A stretch of DNA of 64,000 nt, from positions 418,760,283 through 418,824,282 of the forward strand of contig NC_085140.1 of the NCBI RefSeq assembly GCF_024139115.2, written 5' to 3'. This document shows positions 42,085 to 51,636 of the stretch, piece after piece. The DNA is from Armigeres subalbatus (lineage: Eukaryota > Arthropoda > Insecta > Diptera > Culicidae). The notes beneath the pieces were generated by a model. That model had not been told where the DNA came from. It did no database searches and saw only the letters and a program-made list of their open reading frames with translations. A program made the translations under genes and the position numbers. Positions within the stretch are counted from its first letter, which is position 1. The number at the start of each line of letters is the position of its first letter.

Positions 42085-43996
42085 ATGCATTCAAAGCGTA
42101 TTTTTGGTGTCGCGAAAGCAAGTGCTTTTCAGGCTAGATTCGTAGCAGGAACTCGCTATTATGGGGCACAACCTGCACCCTCGACCGAGAGCAAAGATCC
42201 AGAGTGGGATAATGCACGACCATATGAAGAAATTCCTCGAATGTCTGTAATTAAATCATTTAAAAACTTCATTCCAGGAGGTAAGCTTTACTCTGTCGAT
42301 ATCCAGTTTACAGATGCAAATAATATCAATTTAGGTCGCTACCATAACGTCAGCATCACGGACATGCATCGCCTTTTCCAGGAGGATTTCGGTGATCTGG
42401 TTCGGTTCCCCGGAATGCTTGGACGCAAGGATACCGTTATGACGTACCTGCCGGATGACTTTGAAAAGTTGTTTCGTACTGAAGGGCAGTGGCCGGTCCG
42501 ACGAGGGCTAGATACCTTTGCGCATTATCGAAATAAGGTCCGACCGGACGTATTCAAGGGATTAGGTGGTTTAGTTACCGAGTAAGTGTATTACTTTTAG
42601 AATTAGGGAAAATAAGCTAGCAAGCACTTTAATTTGATTTAGGCAAGGCGAAAAGTGGCAAAAATTTCGAACCATTGTAAATCCCGTCTTGCTCCAACCC
42701 AAAACGGTGCGATCATACGTTGGAAAGCTGGATGATGTTTCTCGCGATTTTATGCGCATGTAGGTATTACTGTTAGTTTTTTTTTGCATTTTAATCTATC
42801 TATAATAATTGTCTATAATTAGAATGCTCAAGATTCGCGATGACAAAGACGAACTACCTGCGGATTTCTTTCAATGGTTAAATCGATGGGCTTTGGAAAC
42901 TACCGGGGTACTCTCCGTGGACTCTAGGTTGGGAGTTTTGGACGAACAAGAGTCTGAGGAGGCACGCAAAATTGTTGAGGTTTGTTCCAAACATGTTTCT
43001 GTAAAACTTATTACATTTGTATTAATTCAAGCTTGCCAGAGAGTTATTTGAACTTGTATATCAATTGGATATACTTCCGTCAATTTGGAAGTATTACAAA
43101 ACACCGAAATACAATCGACTCATGAAAGTGTTTGATGAGCTGACCAATATAGCGATGGCCAAAGTCGATGAAGCAATTATAAAATTGGAGAAAAATCCTT
43201 CCAGTACAGATGAAGCTCAAAGTGTTTTGGAAAAACTCCTTAAAATTGACCGACACGTCGCAATCATCATGTCCATCGATACGGTACTTGCAGGGATCGA
43301 CACCGTACGTTATATTAATGCCGAAATTATTCCATTCTAACAGTTGTAATTACAGACTACCTCGGCCATAACTGGCATCTTGTATTGTTTAGCTAAGCAC
43401 CCGGAAAAGCAATCCAGATTGCGTGACGAACTACGCACAATTTTGCCCAAAAAGGATTCACCACTTACTCCGGAAAGCATGCACAATCTTCCGTATCTGC
43501 GTGCATGCATCAAAGAAGGTATGCGGCTATTCCCACCAGTTTCCGGTAACATTCGAGCAACCGGAAAGGATATTGTTCTACAGGGCTATCGGATTCCTAA
43601 AGGGGTACGATCGGACACTTTTTTCAATTATGATAATTCTAATTCACAATTCTAATTCCTCAGACGGACGTAGCCATGGGTTCCATGACTGCTCAACTGA
43701 GCGAACGCTTCGTTCCACGAGCCCGAGAGTTTCTCCCGGAACGATGGCTAAAGGAGAAAGAGCCCGGTTGTCCACACGCGAAGGAAGCGCATCCATTTGT
43801 GTATCTTCCGTTCGGGAATGGACCACGAACCTGCGTCGGTCGGCGACTGGCTATGCTGGAGATGGAGATCCTGATAGCGAGAATCACTCGTTTGTTCGAG
43901 TATAGTTGGAACTACGAGGATTTGAAAATTCAGTCCACGCTGGTGAACACTCCGGTGAACGATTTGAAGTTTCGGATGGTGGAAGTGGATAATTGA
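42085..43996 (+). CDS. Mitochondrial cytochrome P450, CYP12 family (complete)
   Basis: Heme-thiolate monooxygenase predicted to act in mitochondria. CYP12 enzymes are insect P450s linked to xenobiotic metabolism. Six exons: 42085-42581, 42643-42759, 42823-42979, 43032-43304, 43356-43604, 43664-43996. All introns are GT-AG, and the total is 1626 nt (541 residues plus stop), usual for the family. The N-terminus MHSKRIFGVAKASAFQARF is basic and lacks acidic residues, as expected of a mitochondrial presequence. Motifs: I-helix AGIDTTS across the exon 4/5 junction, K-helix ExxR in KEGMRLFPP, PERW in [10 protein letters not shown], heme loop FGNGPRTCVG with the cysteine ligand. No lesion seen. The paralogue on the minus strand at 59.5-61.2 kb is about 70% identical by eye. 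The number within CYP12 (F-type suspected) is not assigned. Confidence 0.93.
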
Positions 43997-44033
43997 TTGA
44001 CAATAGAAACACATATTCACATATAAAATATCT

Positions 44034-44039
44034 AATAAA
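44034..44039 (+). terminator. Polyadenylation signal of CYP12 gene 1
   Basis: AATAAA lies 38 bp after the TGA stop (43994-43996), a normal position for a short 3' UTR. It is the first canonical signal downstream. Confidence 0.6.
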
Positions 44040-44044
44040 TTCAA

Positions 44045-45092
44045 ATATGTATTACACGAAACACTTCTGGATAATCAACTAAAAGTAGGATAGGGATGAG
44101 CATTACAGAAAAAACATGAGGTGCTTCTTGAAGCAGTCTATGCCCTTACTTATAGATGGGCTCGTCCAACCAGCTGATATCCCAATAATGTGGCGGATCG
44201 ATTGTTGCAGCTCGACCGGGATCTCGTCCTTCCCTTTTCTGTTTTTCATTACAATAAGGGCTCAAGGAAATATATCGCTTTATCATCGCAAAGCTTTGGA
44301 TTTGGAACGTAATCGTTCTGTTGCATCGTAACTCCGGAAAGTCGCATCCGAAAGTTTTCCACAACATGGTAGCGATCAGCGTGTACATTCAACCCGCTGA
44401 ACGACCCCCCATTCATATCCTACGAGAAAACATAAACAATGAAAGGAATTTTATCAAATTTTCACGGATTTTAATTTCATAAAAGCGCATCAAACTATTG
44501 TAAGCAAGTTGTTTCTTCTTCAATAATGTTACTTCTAACTCGATAATCAGGAACAATATAATAATTTTATCGACTAGTCATCGTTATTTGCACAGATCAA
44601 TTAAAATATTTAGAAATTTAGATTTCAAAACAAAGCAACATTCCCATCATTGATTGCTTGTAATGTGACCGGGAGTCTGCTACATTTTCATTTGGTCTCT
44701 TGAAAATGAAAATACAACTGTTTTCGCTTTCATACGACGATCACGAAAACTACCAGTGCTGCACTCTACACAGTAGAGTTAAAGTTTCTCTCAGTGTTCA
44801 GATACGTGACAGTAATTATTAGTAAGCTCTTTAAGGGCACACTGCCAAAAATATCTATATAAGATATATGTGTCGCCGTTATAAATTTTTGCAATAGCTT
44901 CACCCTAATATAATCGTTATAGAACCACACATAAATTAAATAATTGCTAATTCGAGACCACACATAAAGTTTATTTGGATATATATTTTATTAGTAGTTC
45001 GCGTGGAGAATGGTTATGTGTGCGCTGATATACATCATAAGTTAAATCTATGGATTTTTGCCAATAAATATGTGTGGAGTTCTAGTAGTGTA
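44045..45092. other. Intergenic AT-rich DNA after CYP12 gene 1
   Basis: Short frames on both strands at 44116-44388 are not convincing. 44860-44960 holds palindromic-looking words (GTGTGGTCTCGAATTAGC complement, ACACATAAA). No gene recognised. Confidence 0.4.
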
Positions 45093-45573
45093 TACACGCA
45101 GAAGAGATTCTTCTGGTTGAAACAACTATTCTGATTGTTGCATCGAACAACATGGATATTGTTGTTTCAATATTCAATGTTGTGGTTTCAGCATGTTCAC
45201 ATGCTTTATTCAATTGAACATTTTTATTGTTTCAATATTGCATTGCATGATTGAAACAATAATAATATCGTTCTTTTGACAACCATTTCATGATTTGGAA
45301 AAACTGTATAAACTGATCAACATAGATCATCCCGTTTACATGAAGCAAGCATAAATATTTTTGTTTTCTAATGTATTATTTGACACTGACAGTGACAGCT
45401 GGAAAACACGGTTGAAACAAACAAATTCTTGAGTTGAATCAACTATCGTGTATGGCTGATTCAATCCTATTTGTGGTTGTATCGCAATTAAAATTGTTAT
45501 TTATAAATCAATGCAAAAATATTGTTGATTTGGAGCAGAATCCGATTAATTGAACAGTATTTTTCTCCGTGTA
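45093..45573. mobile_element. MITE with TACACGCAGAA ends
   Basis: TACACGCAGAA at the left and TTCTCCGTGTA at the right are inverted with one mismatch. Internally GTTGAAACAAC, GTTTCAATATT, AATATTGTTTC and TTGAATCAAC words recur on both strands, so the body is palindromic in style and AT-rich. It is 481 bp, noncoding. TSD not established. Confidence 0.55.
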
Positions 45574-45589
45574 GAAATGGAAAGTAGGC

Positions 45590-45885
45590 TTTGAAATTAA
45601 AACAACAAATCAAGCTCTATCTGGTAAAAGGGCGAATGTCACAAGAGAGAATTCTCTTCGTCGACTTCCCCTCTTTTGAATAAAAGTGACAAGCAGAGGG
45701 TTTCTTTGCAGTTTATCACCTCAGAATTCAAGTGCATTGCATTGTTTTCGATCGTTCTAAGCTGATAAACCACAAAGAAATCCGCGGCTTGTCACTTTTA
45801 TTTAAAAGAGGGGAAGTCGACGAAGAGAATTCTCTCTTGCGACATTCGCCTTTATTCCAGATAGAGCTTGAAATCAAAGACAAAT
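45590..45885. mobile_element. Foldback MITE
   Basis: CAAGCTCTATCTGGTAAAAG, GGCGAATGTC, AGAGAATTCTCTTCGTCGAC and CCCCTCTTTTGAATAAAAGT at the left reappear inverted at the right (ACTTTTATTTAAAAGAGGGG, GTCGACGAAGAGAATTCTCT, GACATTCGCC, CCAGATAGAGCTTG). Loop ~45710-45770. The match extends outward as CTTTGAAATTAAA / CTTGAAATCAAAG. Noncoding. Confidence 0.75.
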
Positions 45886-45904
45886 CGCCACCCATCAATT
45901 ATTA

Positions 45905-46087
45905 TTCTTCATTCTAAGTTCCTCTCTCTTGCTCCGTCTTTTTTCTCTCTTCCCTCTACCACCTTCCTTTTACAATTCTCCCTATTTCGTATTCTAGCTT
46001 TTTTTACCTTTGTTATTTATTCATTCTTTTTTCTTTTTGCTTCTTTCCCCTTTCTCCTATTTTTTCCCTATTTTTTTTATCGATTGA
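45905..46087. repeat. Polypyrimidine tract, left part
   Basis: Almost pure C/T (for example CCTCTCTCTTGCTCCGTCTT, TTTCTCTCTTCCCTCT) up to the Penelope-like element, and continued on its far side at 47216. The element therefore seems to have inserted into one long pyrimidine tract. The open frame across it is a composition artefact. Confidence 0.7.
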
Positions 46088-47215
46088 GGTATTGGCGTTC
46101 AGGCTTTTGGAATCAAAACCGGGGTTTTATGTTTTCATCCGACGTTTCGGACACATGTATTGTGTCTTTTTCAAGGAGTCTGTAGACAATTAATATGCTT
46201 ATGTTGTGTTTATGTTTTATGCTTAGTGTACTTACTAACTATGTTCCGTTTTGTTGTCACATTAGCCCTCAGCATAGGACCTATTTCTCACCACAATTCG
46301 TTACAATAAGAAAAACAACGTTATCCGGAGCACTCACTGTGTAGGCGGTCATTTTTGGATCAATTAAACTTACTTGGCCCTGTCTTGTGTGAGGTAGGGC
46401 GGAAATTTGAATTGACCCGGCTCACAGAAACTTTTGGTGCACCTTTTTATGTGGCGCCACTTTTACTCTGGTTGTGTTGAATTGTGTTGTGAATGTTGAT
46501 CGGCTCTACTACATCTATTGTTTTTCAATGTCTGTGTCTGTACGTTTATTGACTGTGTGTTGTGTGTTTACAATGTGACATGTTTCGAGAATGTGTAAAT
46601 TTTGTTTTTTAAAACTAGAGTCTAATATTTGTGTGCGGTCGAATGCAAAGACTCGTTGGTTGACGATGGAGTGATTGAGTAGCGCTGTACGTTCCCGAAG
46701 GCTAGCTACCTCTTGGCCCTTCGCTGTTTTGCGTTGATCCCACATGCTTTGCAGTCTATTGGAACAGGAGCGGAGGCTGGAAATCCTCGTTTTCAGTTTG
46801 TTTGACTTCATACCTACGTAGCACACTGGACAACTTTCGCATGGGATCCTGTAAATCACATTCGATCGGTCGCCTTGTTCCACTACATCTTTCACCGGCG
46901 GCAGCATCTTTCCGACGGTTTGAAATAGGTTTGACGGTTCGAAAATTGACCGCCTACACAGTGAGTGCTGGATAACGTTGTTTTTCTTAGTGTAGCAAAT
47001 TGTTGTGATAAATAGGAGGAGGGCTAATGTGACAACAAAACGGAACATAGTTAGTAAGTACACTAAGCATGAAACATAAACACAACATAAACATATTCAT
47101 TGTCTACAGACTCCTTGAAAAAGGCACAATACATGTGTCCGAAACGTCGGATGAAAACAAAAAACCTCGTTTTGATCCCAAAAGACTGAAGGCCAATATC
47201 TCTAACGTCCCCATC
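46088..47215 (-). mobile_element. Penelope-like element with inverted terminal arms, truncated
   Basis: The left arm (46088-46365) and right arm (46940-47215) are inverted copies. Landmarks: GACGTTTCGGACACATGTAT / ATACATGTGTCCGAAACGTC; AGGAGTCTGTAGACA / TGTCTACAGACTCCT; GAAAAACAACGTTATCC / GGATAACGTTGTTTTTC. Between them the minus strand encodes a GIY-YIG endonuclease end. Inverted partial terminal repeats and GIY-YIG are hallmarks of Penelope-like elements. RT is missing. The CCGAAACG next to a stem (47138) recalls the hammerhead position, but the upstream core is CTTGAAA, so no ribozyme is called here. Confidence 0.8.
46515..46960 (-). pseudogene. GIY-YIG endonuclease C-terminus of a Penelope-like element
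   Basis: The 182-codon frame (47063-46515) enters from the terminal arm; the recognisable protein starts around CRRSIFEPSNLFQTVGKMLP. NVIYRIPCESCPVCYVG gives the GIY..YIG signature with a conserved cysteine pair. KTRISSL supplies the catalytic arginine region, and ILDSSFKKQNLHILETCHI the downstream glutamate (LETCHI). In intact elements this domain follows the RT on the same polypeptide; here the RT is absent. The frame stays open to the end, KRTDTDIEKQ. Confidence 0.75.
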
Positions 47216-48300
47216 TTAGTCGAATCAATTAAGAAAGTTCTTTTTAATCTTTCCTCGTATTATTTTTTGTTTCTTCTCTTTTTCGTTCTTTCTTCTTTCC
47301 TAATAAATTTTGCTTCTTCATTCTTTCTGCTTTCGACTGTCTTCTTTCTTTAACTTATTTCTTATTTCATTATTCTTCTCTTATCTTCCTCGGTTTTTTC
47401 GTCTTTGTTCATCCTTTTTAAACTTTCCTATTTCTTCTTTCTCTGTTATCTCTTTGTTTCTTCTACTTTCTGTTTTCTCCTGTCTTCTCTCTGTTCTCTT
47501 CTTTCTCCTTTCTTTTTTCTATTTTTTTCTGCTTTATTTCTTCTTCGCCTCCTACTTCCTCTTTCTCCTATTTTTTCCCTAATTCTCTTTTTTATCTTTC
47601 CTCGTTTTTCTTTTTTGTTTCTTCTCTTTTTCGTTCTTTCTTCTTTCTTCATCAATCTTGTTTCTTTATTCTTTCTGCTTTCTACTTTCTTCTTTCTTTT
47701 TCTTCTCTCTTATTTCATTAATCTTCTCTCATCTTCCTCGATTTTTTCGTCTTTGTTCATTCTTTTTAAACATCCCTATTTCTTCTATCTGTTCTTTTTT
47801 TTGTTCTTCTACTCCCTTTTTTCTCATGTCTTCTTTCTTTTTTTTTGTTTTGTTTCTTCTTTATCTTCTTCTCTTCTACCTCATTTCTTAATTCTTCCTT
47901 CTTTATTGATCATTTTTTCTTCTCCTTTTTCCTGCTTCGTTGTTATTTTTTCTTCTTCCTTCTGCATTTTTTTCTTCGAATATTTTCTCTCTTCCTTCTG
48001 TCTTCCTTCTTTCTTTTTCCTTAATCCTTATCCTTCTATCATTCTTCATTTCCTATCTTCTTCAATCTTCATCTTGCTTTCTTCCTTTTTCCGCCATCTT
48101 TTTTTTTTTTCCTTTTTTGATTTCTCAGCTTTCCTCCTTTTTCTTCTCTTGTCTGTCTTCTCCTCCCTTTTTTATTTTATATTTCTTCTGATTTTGTCTG
48201 ACTTCTTTTGCTCTCTCTTCTTTCTTCGTCCCTTCTTCTTCCTCTCTCTTCTCTCTCTCTCTCTCTCTCTTCTTGCTTCCTACCAACACCTCCATTTTCC
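47216..48300. repeat. ~1.1-kb polypyrimidine tract
   Basis: Nearly every base on the + strand is C or T, with words such as TTTCTTCTTTC, CTTCTCTTTTTCGTTC and TTCCTCG repeated irregularly; two longer units (TTTTCGTTCTTTCTTCTTTC at ~47283 and ~47627; CATCTTCCTCGATTTTTTCG-like at ~47385 and ~47730) show that it grew partly by ~345-bp duplications. The 301-codon frame (47405-48310) of Phe, Ser and Leu is an artefact. Such DNA can adopt triplex structures. Confidence 0.8.
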
Positions 48301-48600
48301 CACTTTCTAATTATCATCTTGAACATCTCACTTCTCACTCTGTACATCCCACCACTCACTTCTCACTCATCGCATCTAACTTCGCTCAGTCCCTTTTTAC
48401 TCCTCATTTTCCACTCTTTACTTTTGACATCTCACTTCGAATATACATATGTGTAACTTCCCACTGTTAGTAATACATCCAACTTCTCATCTCTCACTGC
48501 TTACCTTTCACTTCTCAATAACTTTAGAAATCTCACTTCTAACTTTTTACTACCCATTTCTCATTTCCTACATCTCACTTACTACTTCATAGTTCGCTCA
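48301..48600. repeat. CACTTCTCACT-type degenerate repeat
   Basis: The words CTCACTTCTCACTC, CCACTCACTTCTCACTCATC, CATCTCACTTC and CTTTCACTTCTCAATAAC recur every 10-25 bp. The complement of the same word (GAGAAGTGA) forms another array at 58120-58360, and ATCTCGCAATTCTCACCTCT-type text appears at 58920-59020. Confidence 0.65.
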
Positions 48601-49258
48601 CTTTATTAACAGTTGCGTCCCCAAGCTCTTTTGCCAAAAAAAAAGGATGTTGATGTTTTAGCTCTAATTTATTTAATTTGTGACCGATTTACTTTTAGTT
48701 TTTAGTTTTAGAGGGTCGATCGATTGGATATATCGGTTCAACGATTCCGTAACTATACGAAATCAAACTGAGCGGGGCTTTTGGGTGGTCAATGAGGGCA
48801 TTTTTATTTGATTTTCGTACCAACATCATATTTTCATAACCATATCGTGGAGAAAGTTTATTTGCGATGCCTCTAAAAGAGTTTGAAAGTATGGTGGTCA
48901 ATTCTGGGTACATTGAAATCGGTTCGGGAGCTCAAGCTGGTTATATATTTAGACGAAGAATCAGAAGGAATAAATTTCGACTGTTACGCCCCTTTCAAAT
49001 GTTGGTCTGGATGACATGCAAATGAAACACACCAATATTCTAGGATTTTTTTTGCGTGAGACATATTCTGAACTAATTTTAGTTGTCTACTGTCAATTTT
49101 GACAATTTTGACACCTGGAACCGATTTCGAAAATAACAAAGCATGCCGAATATCAAACTTCGTGGTTCTTTGTGAATAAAAATCCGAAAGTTGAAGGAAG
49201 GAGTTCTGATGATCGTTTCATAGCACTTATCCAGAGTCACCAGAGCTATTAGTTGGTG
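48601..49258. other. Spacer with half of a short MITE
   Basis: 48945-49012 (TTAGACGAAGAATCAGAAGG, then TTACGCC..TTTCAAATGTTGGTCTGG) is the right half of the palindromic MITE complete at 28663-28800. The rest shows no gene; a 72-codon minus frame at 48913-48695 has no motif. Confidence 0.55.
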
Positions 49259-50215
49259 TAGTTAGGACTAGTCATCAACACGTCGAAGACGAAGTACATG
49301 ATAGGAAGGGGTTCAAGAGAAGACAATGTGAGCCACCCACCTCGAGTTTGCATCGGTGATGACGAAATCGAGGTGGTAGAAGAATTTGTATACTTGGGCT
49401 CACTGGTGACTGCCGAAAATGATACCAGCAGAGAAATTCGGAGACGCATAGTGGCTGAAAATCGTACGTACTTTGGACTCCGCAAGACGCTCCGATCGAA
49501 TAGAGTTCCCCGCCGTATCAAACTGACAATCTACAAAACGCTCATTAGAGCGGTAGTCCTCTACGGACACGAAACCTGGACGATGCTCGTGGAGGACCAA
49601 CGCGCACTTGGAGGAAAGTGCTGCGTACCATCTATGGTGTGGTGCAGATGGCGGCCGGTACGTGGAGGAGGCGAATGAATCACGAGTTGCATAAGCTCCT
49701 GGGAGAACCATCCATCGTTCACACAGCGAAAATCGGACGGCTGCGGTGGGCCGGGCATGACGCCAGAATGTCGGACAGTAACGCGGTAAAAATGGTTCTC
49801 GACAACGATCCGACGGGTACAAGAAGACGAGGTGCGCAGTGGGCAAGGTGGATCGATCAGGTGAAAGATGACTTCAAGACAAAATTTTCAAAACGACTTA
49901 TCTGCTTTTGTAAACAAAGATTCAAACGACGATTTGACGAATCTGATAGCTCTCCCACGCAAACCAACACCACCAGAAGGTAGGTGAAGGTTTCCGCTAC
50001 CTGTTGATGGTGTTGGTTTGCGTGGGAGAGCTATCAGATTCGTCAAATCATCGTTTGAATCTTTGTTTACAATAGCAGATAAGTCGTTTTGAATATTTTG
50101 TCTTGACTTGCGGACCCTCCGTAGACTGCGTGGTTGGCGGCGTGTAGCCATGGATCGAGCCGAATGGAGAAGACTCTTATATACCGCACAGGCCACTTCG
50201 GCCTTAGCCTGAATA
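49259..50215 (+). pseudogene. RTE-like LINE C-terminal fragment carrying a MITE
   Basis: Begins in the RT thumb region (NTSKTKYMIGRGSREDN) and has EIEVVEEFVYLGSLVTAEND, YKTLIRAVVLYGHETWTML, RRMNHELHKLLGEPSI and RLRWAGHDARMSDSNAVKMV. A frameshift lies near 49612. At 49874 the coding sequence is interrupted by a 231-bp MITE (49875-50105) and resumes at 50110 with TLRRLRGWRRVAMDRAEWRR, stopping at the TGA at 50210-50212. It is related to, but clearly diverged from, the family at 23 and 29 kb. Confidence 0.82.
49875..50105. mobile_element. 231-bp MITE with ACTT target duplication
   Basis: CAAGACAAAATTTTCAAAAC at the left pairs with GTTTTGAATATTTTGTCTTG at the right; the arms stay complementary for ~100 bp through CTCTCCCACGCAAACCAACA and TGTTGGTTTGCGTGGGAGAG. 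ACTT at 49871-49874 and 50106-50109 flanks it. Removing the MITE and one ACTT joins the two parts of the LINE reading frame in phase, which independently fixes the borders. Confidence 0.88.
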
Positions 50216-50641
50216 AATAATAAAAATAATGTTTACACCAGATCAAAACACATTACAAAACAATAGATGCAAACATTACATAGAGAGCAAATGATTGTCT
50301 TAGTTCAAAGTGTTGTGTTGTTTGAACTGGTCACTGGTAAGAGAGCAAGAATTAGTTTCAATATGCCTTCCACAACAAAAAAAGGTAAAAGATAAATAAG
50401 GCTCAAGATATATTTGAAGGTATTCTGATAATATGTCCCAGGCTAGAACTGCGGAACCGGTACCAGTGTGCCCAAAACTGGCCATCATGCTTCAATATTC
50501 ATTCAAAAACATCGGAAATAAGTTTTCGTCACGATACGTTCATGAAAAGACGATGAACGAATAGCATAGAAAATAGTCTAAAATGTCCCAAATGACTACC
50601 CGACAGAACTGGCATCTACAATCGATAGCCCTTCTTCGAGT
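50216..50641. other. Spacer without gene
   Basis: Short AT-rich stretch after the LINE stop, with AATAAATAATAAAAATAAT as a plausible LINE 3' end (50211-50229). Nothing else recognised. Confidence 0.4.
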
Positions 50642-50745
50642 TTGTACAATCCCATTGAATTCCACCACTTAATTGTATCTTGACAGATACGTATTTCGGC
50701 CTCAACAGTAAGGCCGTCTTCAGTGTCTCGTACTTGACTCGACTT
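50642..50745. repeat. Dispersed hammerhead repeat, copy 3 (one arm only)
   Basis: GTACAATCCCATTGAATTCC, ACCACTTAATTGTATCTTGA and the hammerhead-like centre match the 6-kb copy, ending TCGTACTTGACTCGACTT. The second arm is absent and unrelated sequence starts with CTGACAAGTGGC. Confidence 0.7.
50682..50727 (-). ncRNA. Hammerhead-ribozyme-like motif (copy 3, best paired)
   Basis: Minus strand: GACA, CTGAAGA, one extra C, GGCCT..AGGCC, GAAA, ATACGTAT, C, TGTC. Stem II is a perfect GGCCT/AGGCC here, against one G-T pair in the 6-kb copy. Stem I (GACA/TGTC) and the palindromic stem III are intact. The difference between copies keeps pairing (AGGTC to AGGCC), a change compatible with selection on structure, though it could be chance. 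Confidence 0.5.
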
Positions 50746-51612
50746 CTGACAAGTGGCATGTCATATATCCAATGATCGTTGCATTGTTTGGTTGCCATTT
50801 GATCCGGGTTACGTTGGAGGAATGTCTCCGAGAAGAACAATTTGTCAGTCGTCGTCAGGCAGGCAAAATGGCATCACTCATTAAATCACTCATATAATCT
50901 ATTGTAGTACATACATTTATGAACGAATATTACTATAACAATTCATAGTTAGTTATCCATCATTGAGCTCCATAGGAAAAATTTAGCAAAATCCCTTCAT
51001 ATTCACTCAAATTCACCGATTTGCTATTCTTCCACCATATCCGTGAGATTTTAGTTCAATCCATTAAGAAAAAACAAACAACCATGCGTTCCCCATCATT
51101 TTACATGCAATTGAGTCATTTTAGACCACCATTCGGGCGTTTTGCCCCAGGCCTATTTTTAAAACATTTTTTAAATGCGTTAGAAAGTCATGAAAACGTT
51201 ATTGTTTTGAATAGGTGTGAAATGTAGCTGGGTTTGTAAATTTTTGTACCGATTATATTTATAACTAACTTGACGCGGTGTTTTATCATCGATGTAACTG
51301 TCAATTGAGTTGATTACAGTGCCGCACTTTGGATCGATTCAGGGAACACTATAGTTTTTTTCAGTATTCATCAAAACGATGTATTCTTTAAAAATTGTTC
51401 AGCTTATCGGTGAAATTTTGTGTCTTTTCAATTAAAATTATAAAACCCTAATAATAGCCTATTCAGATTGGGCTATTTATGACTTTGTTAAGTGAGAGGG
51501 TATCCAATTATTACGAGGTGTTCAGACTGCAGCAAGATAATATATCTTGACGTTTCCATGTTTCCTCATTTGCACGCTAATACAGGGTTGAATTCAAGGA
51601 GAGTTTTAAAAT
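50746..51612. other. Spacer without gene
   Basis: AT-rich; short frames such as 51021-51227 have no motif. No repeats recognised. Confidence 0.4.
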
Positions 51613-51636
51613 TTAATTTGCGAAATCAAGCATTTG

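Noticed and set aside
47105..47150. Hammerhead motif in the Penelope-like arm
   Set aside because: GAAACGTC is present but the core reads CTTGAAAAA instead of CTGANGA and stem II needs a bulge; listed only as a likely decayed relative.
47405..48310. 301-codon open frame rich in Phe, Ser and Leu
   Set aside because: It exists only because a C/T-only strand has almost no stop codons; other frames in the same tract are equally long and there is no domain or start context.
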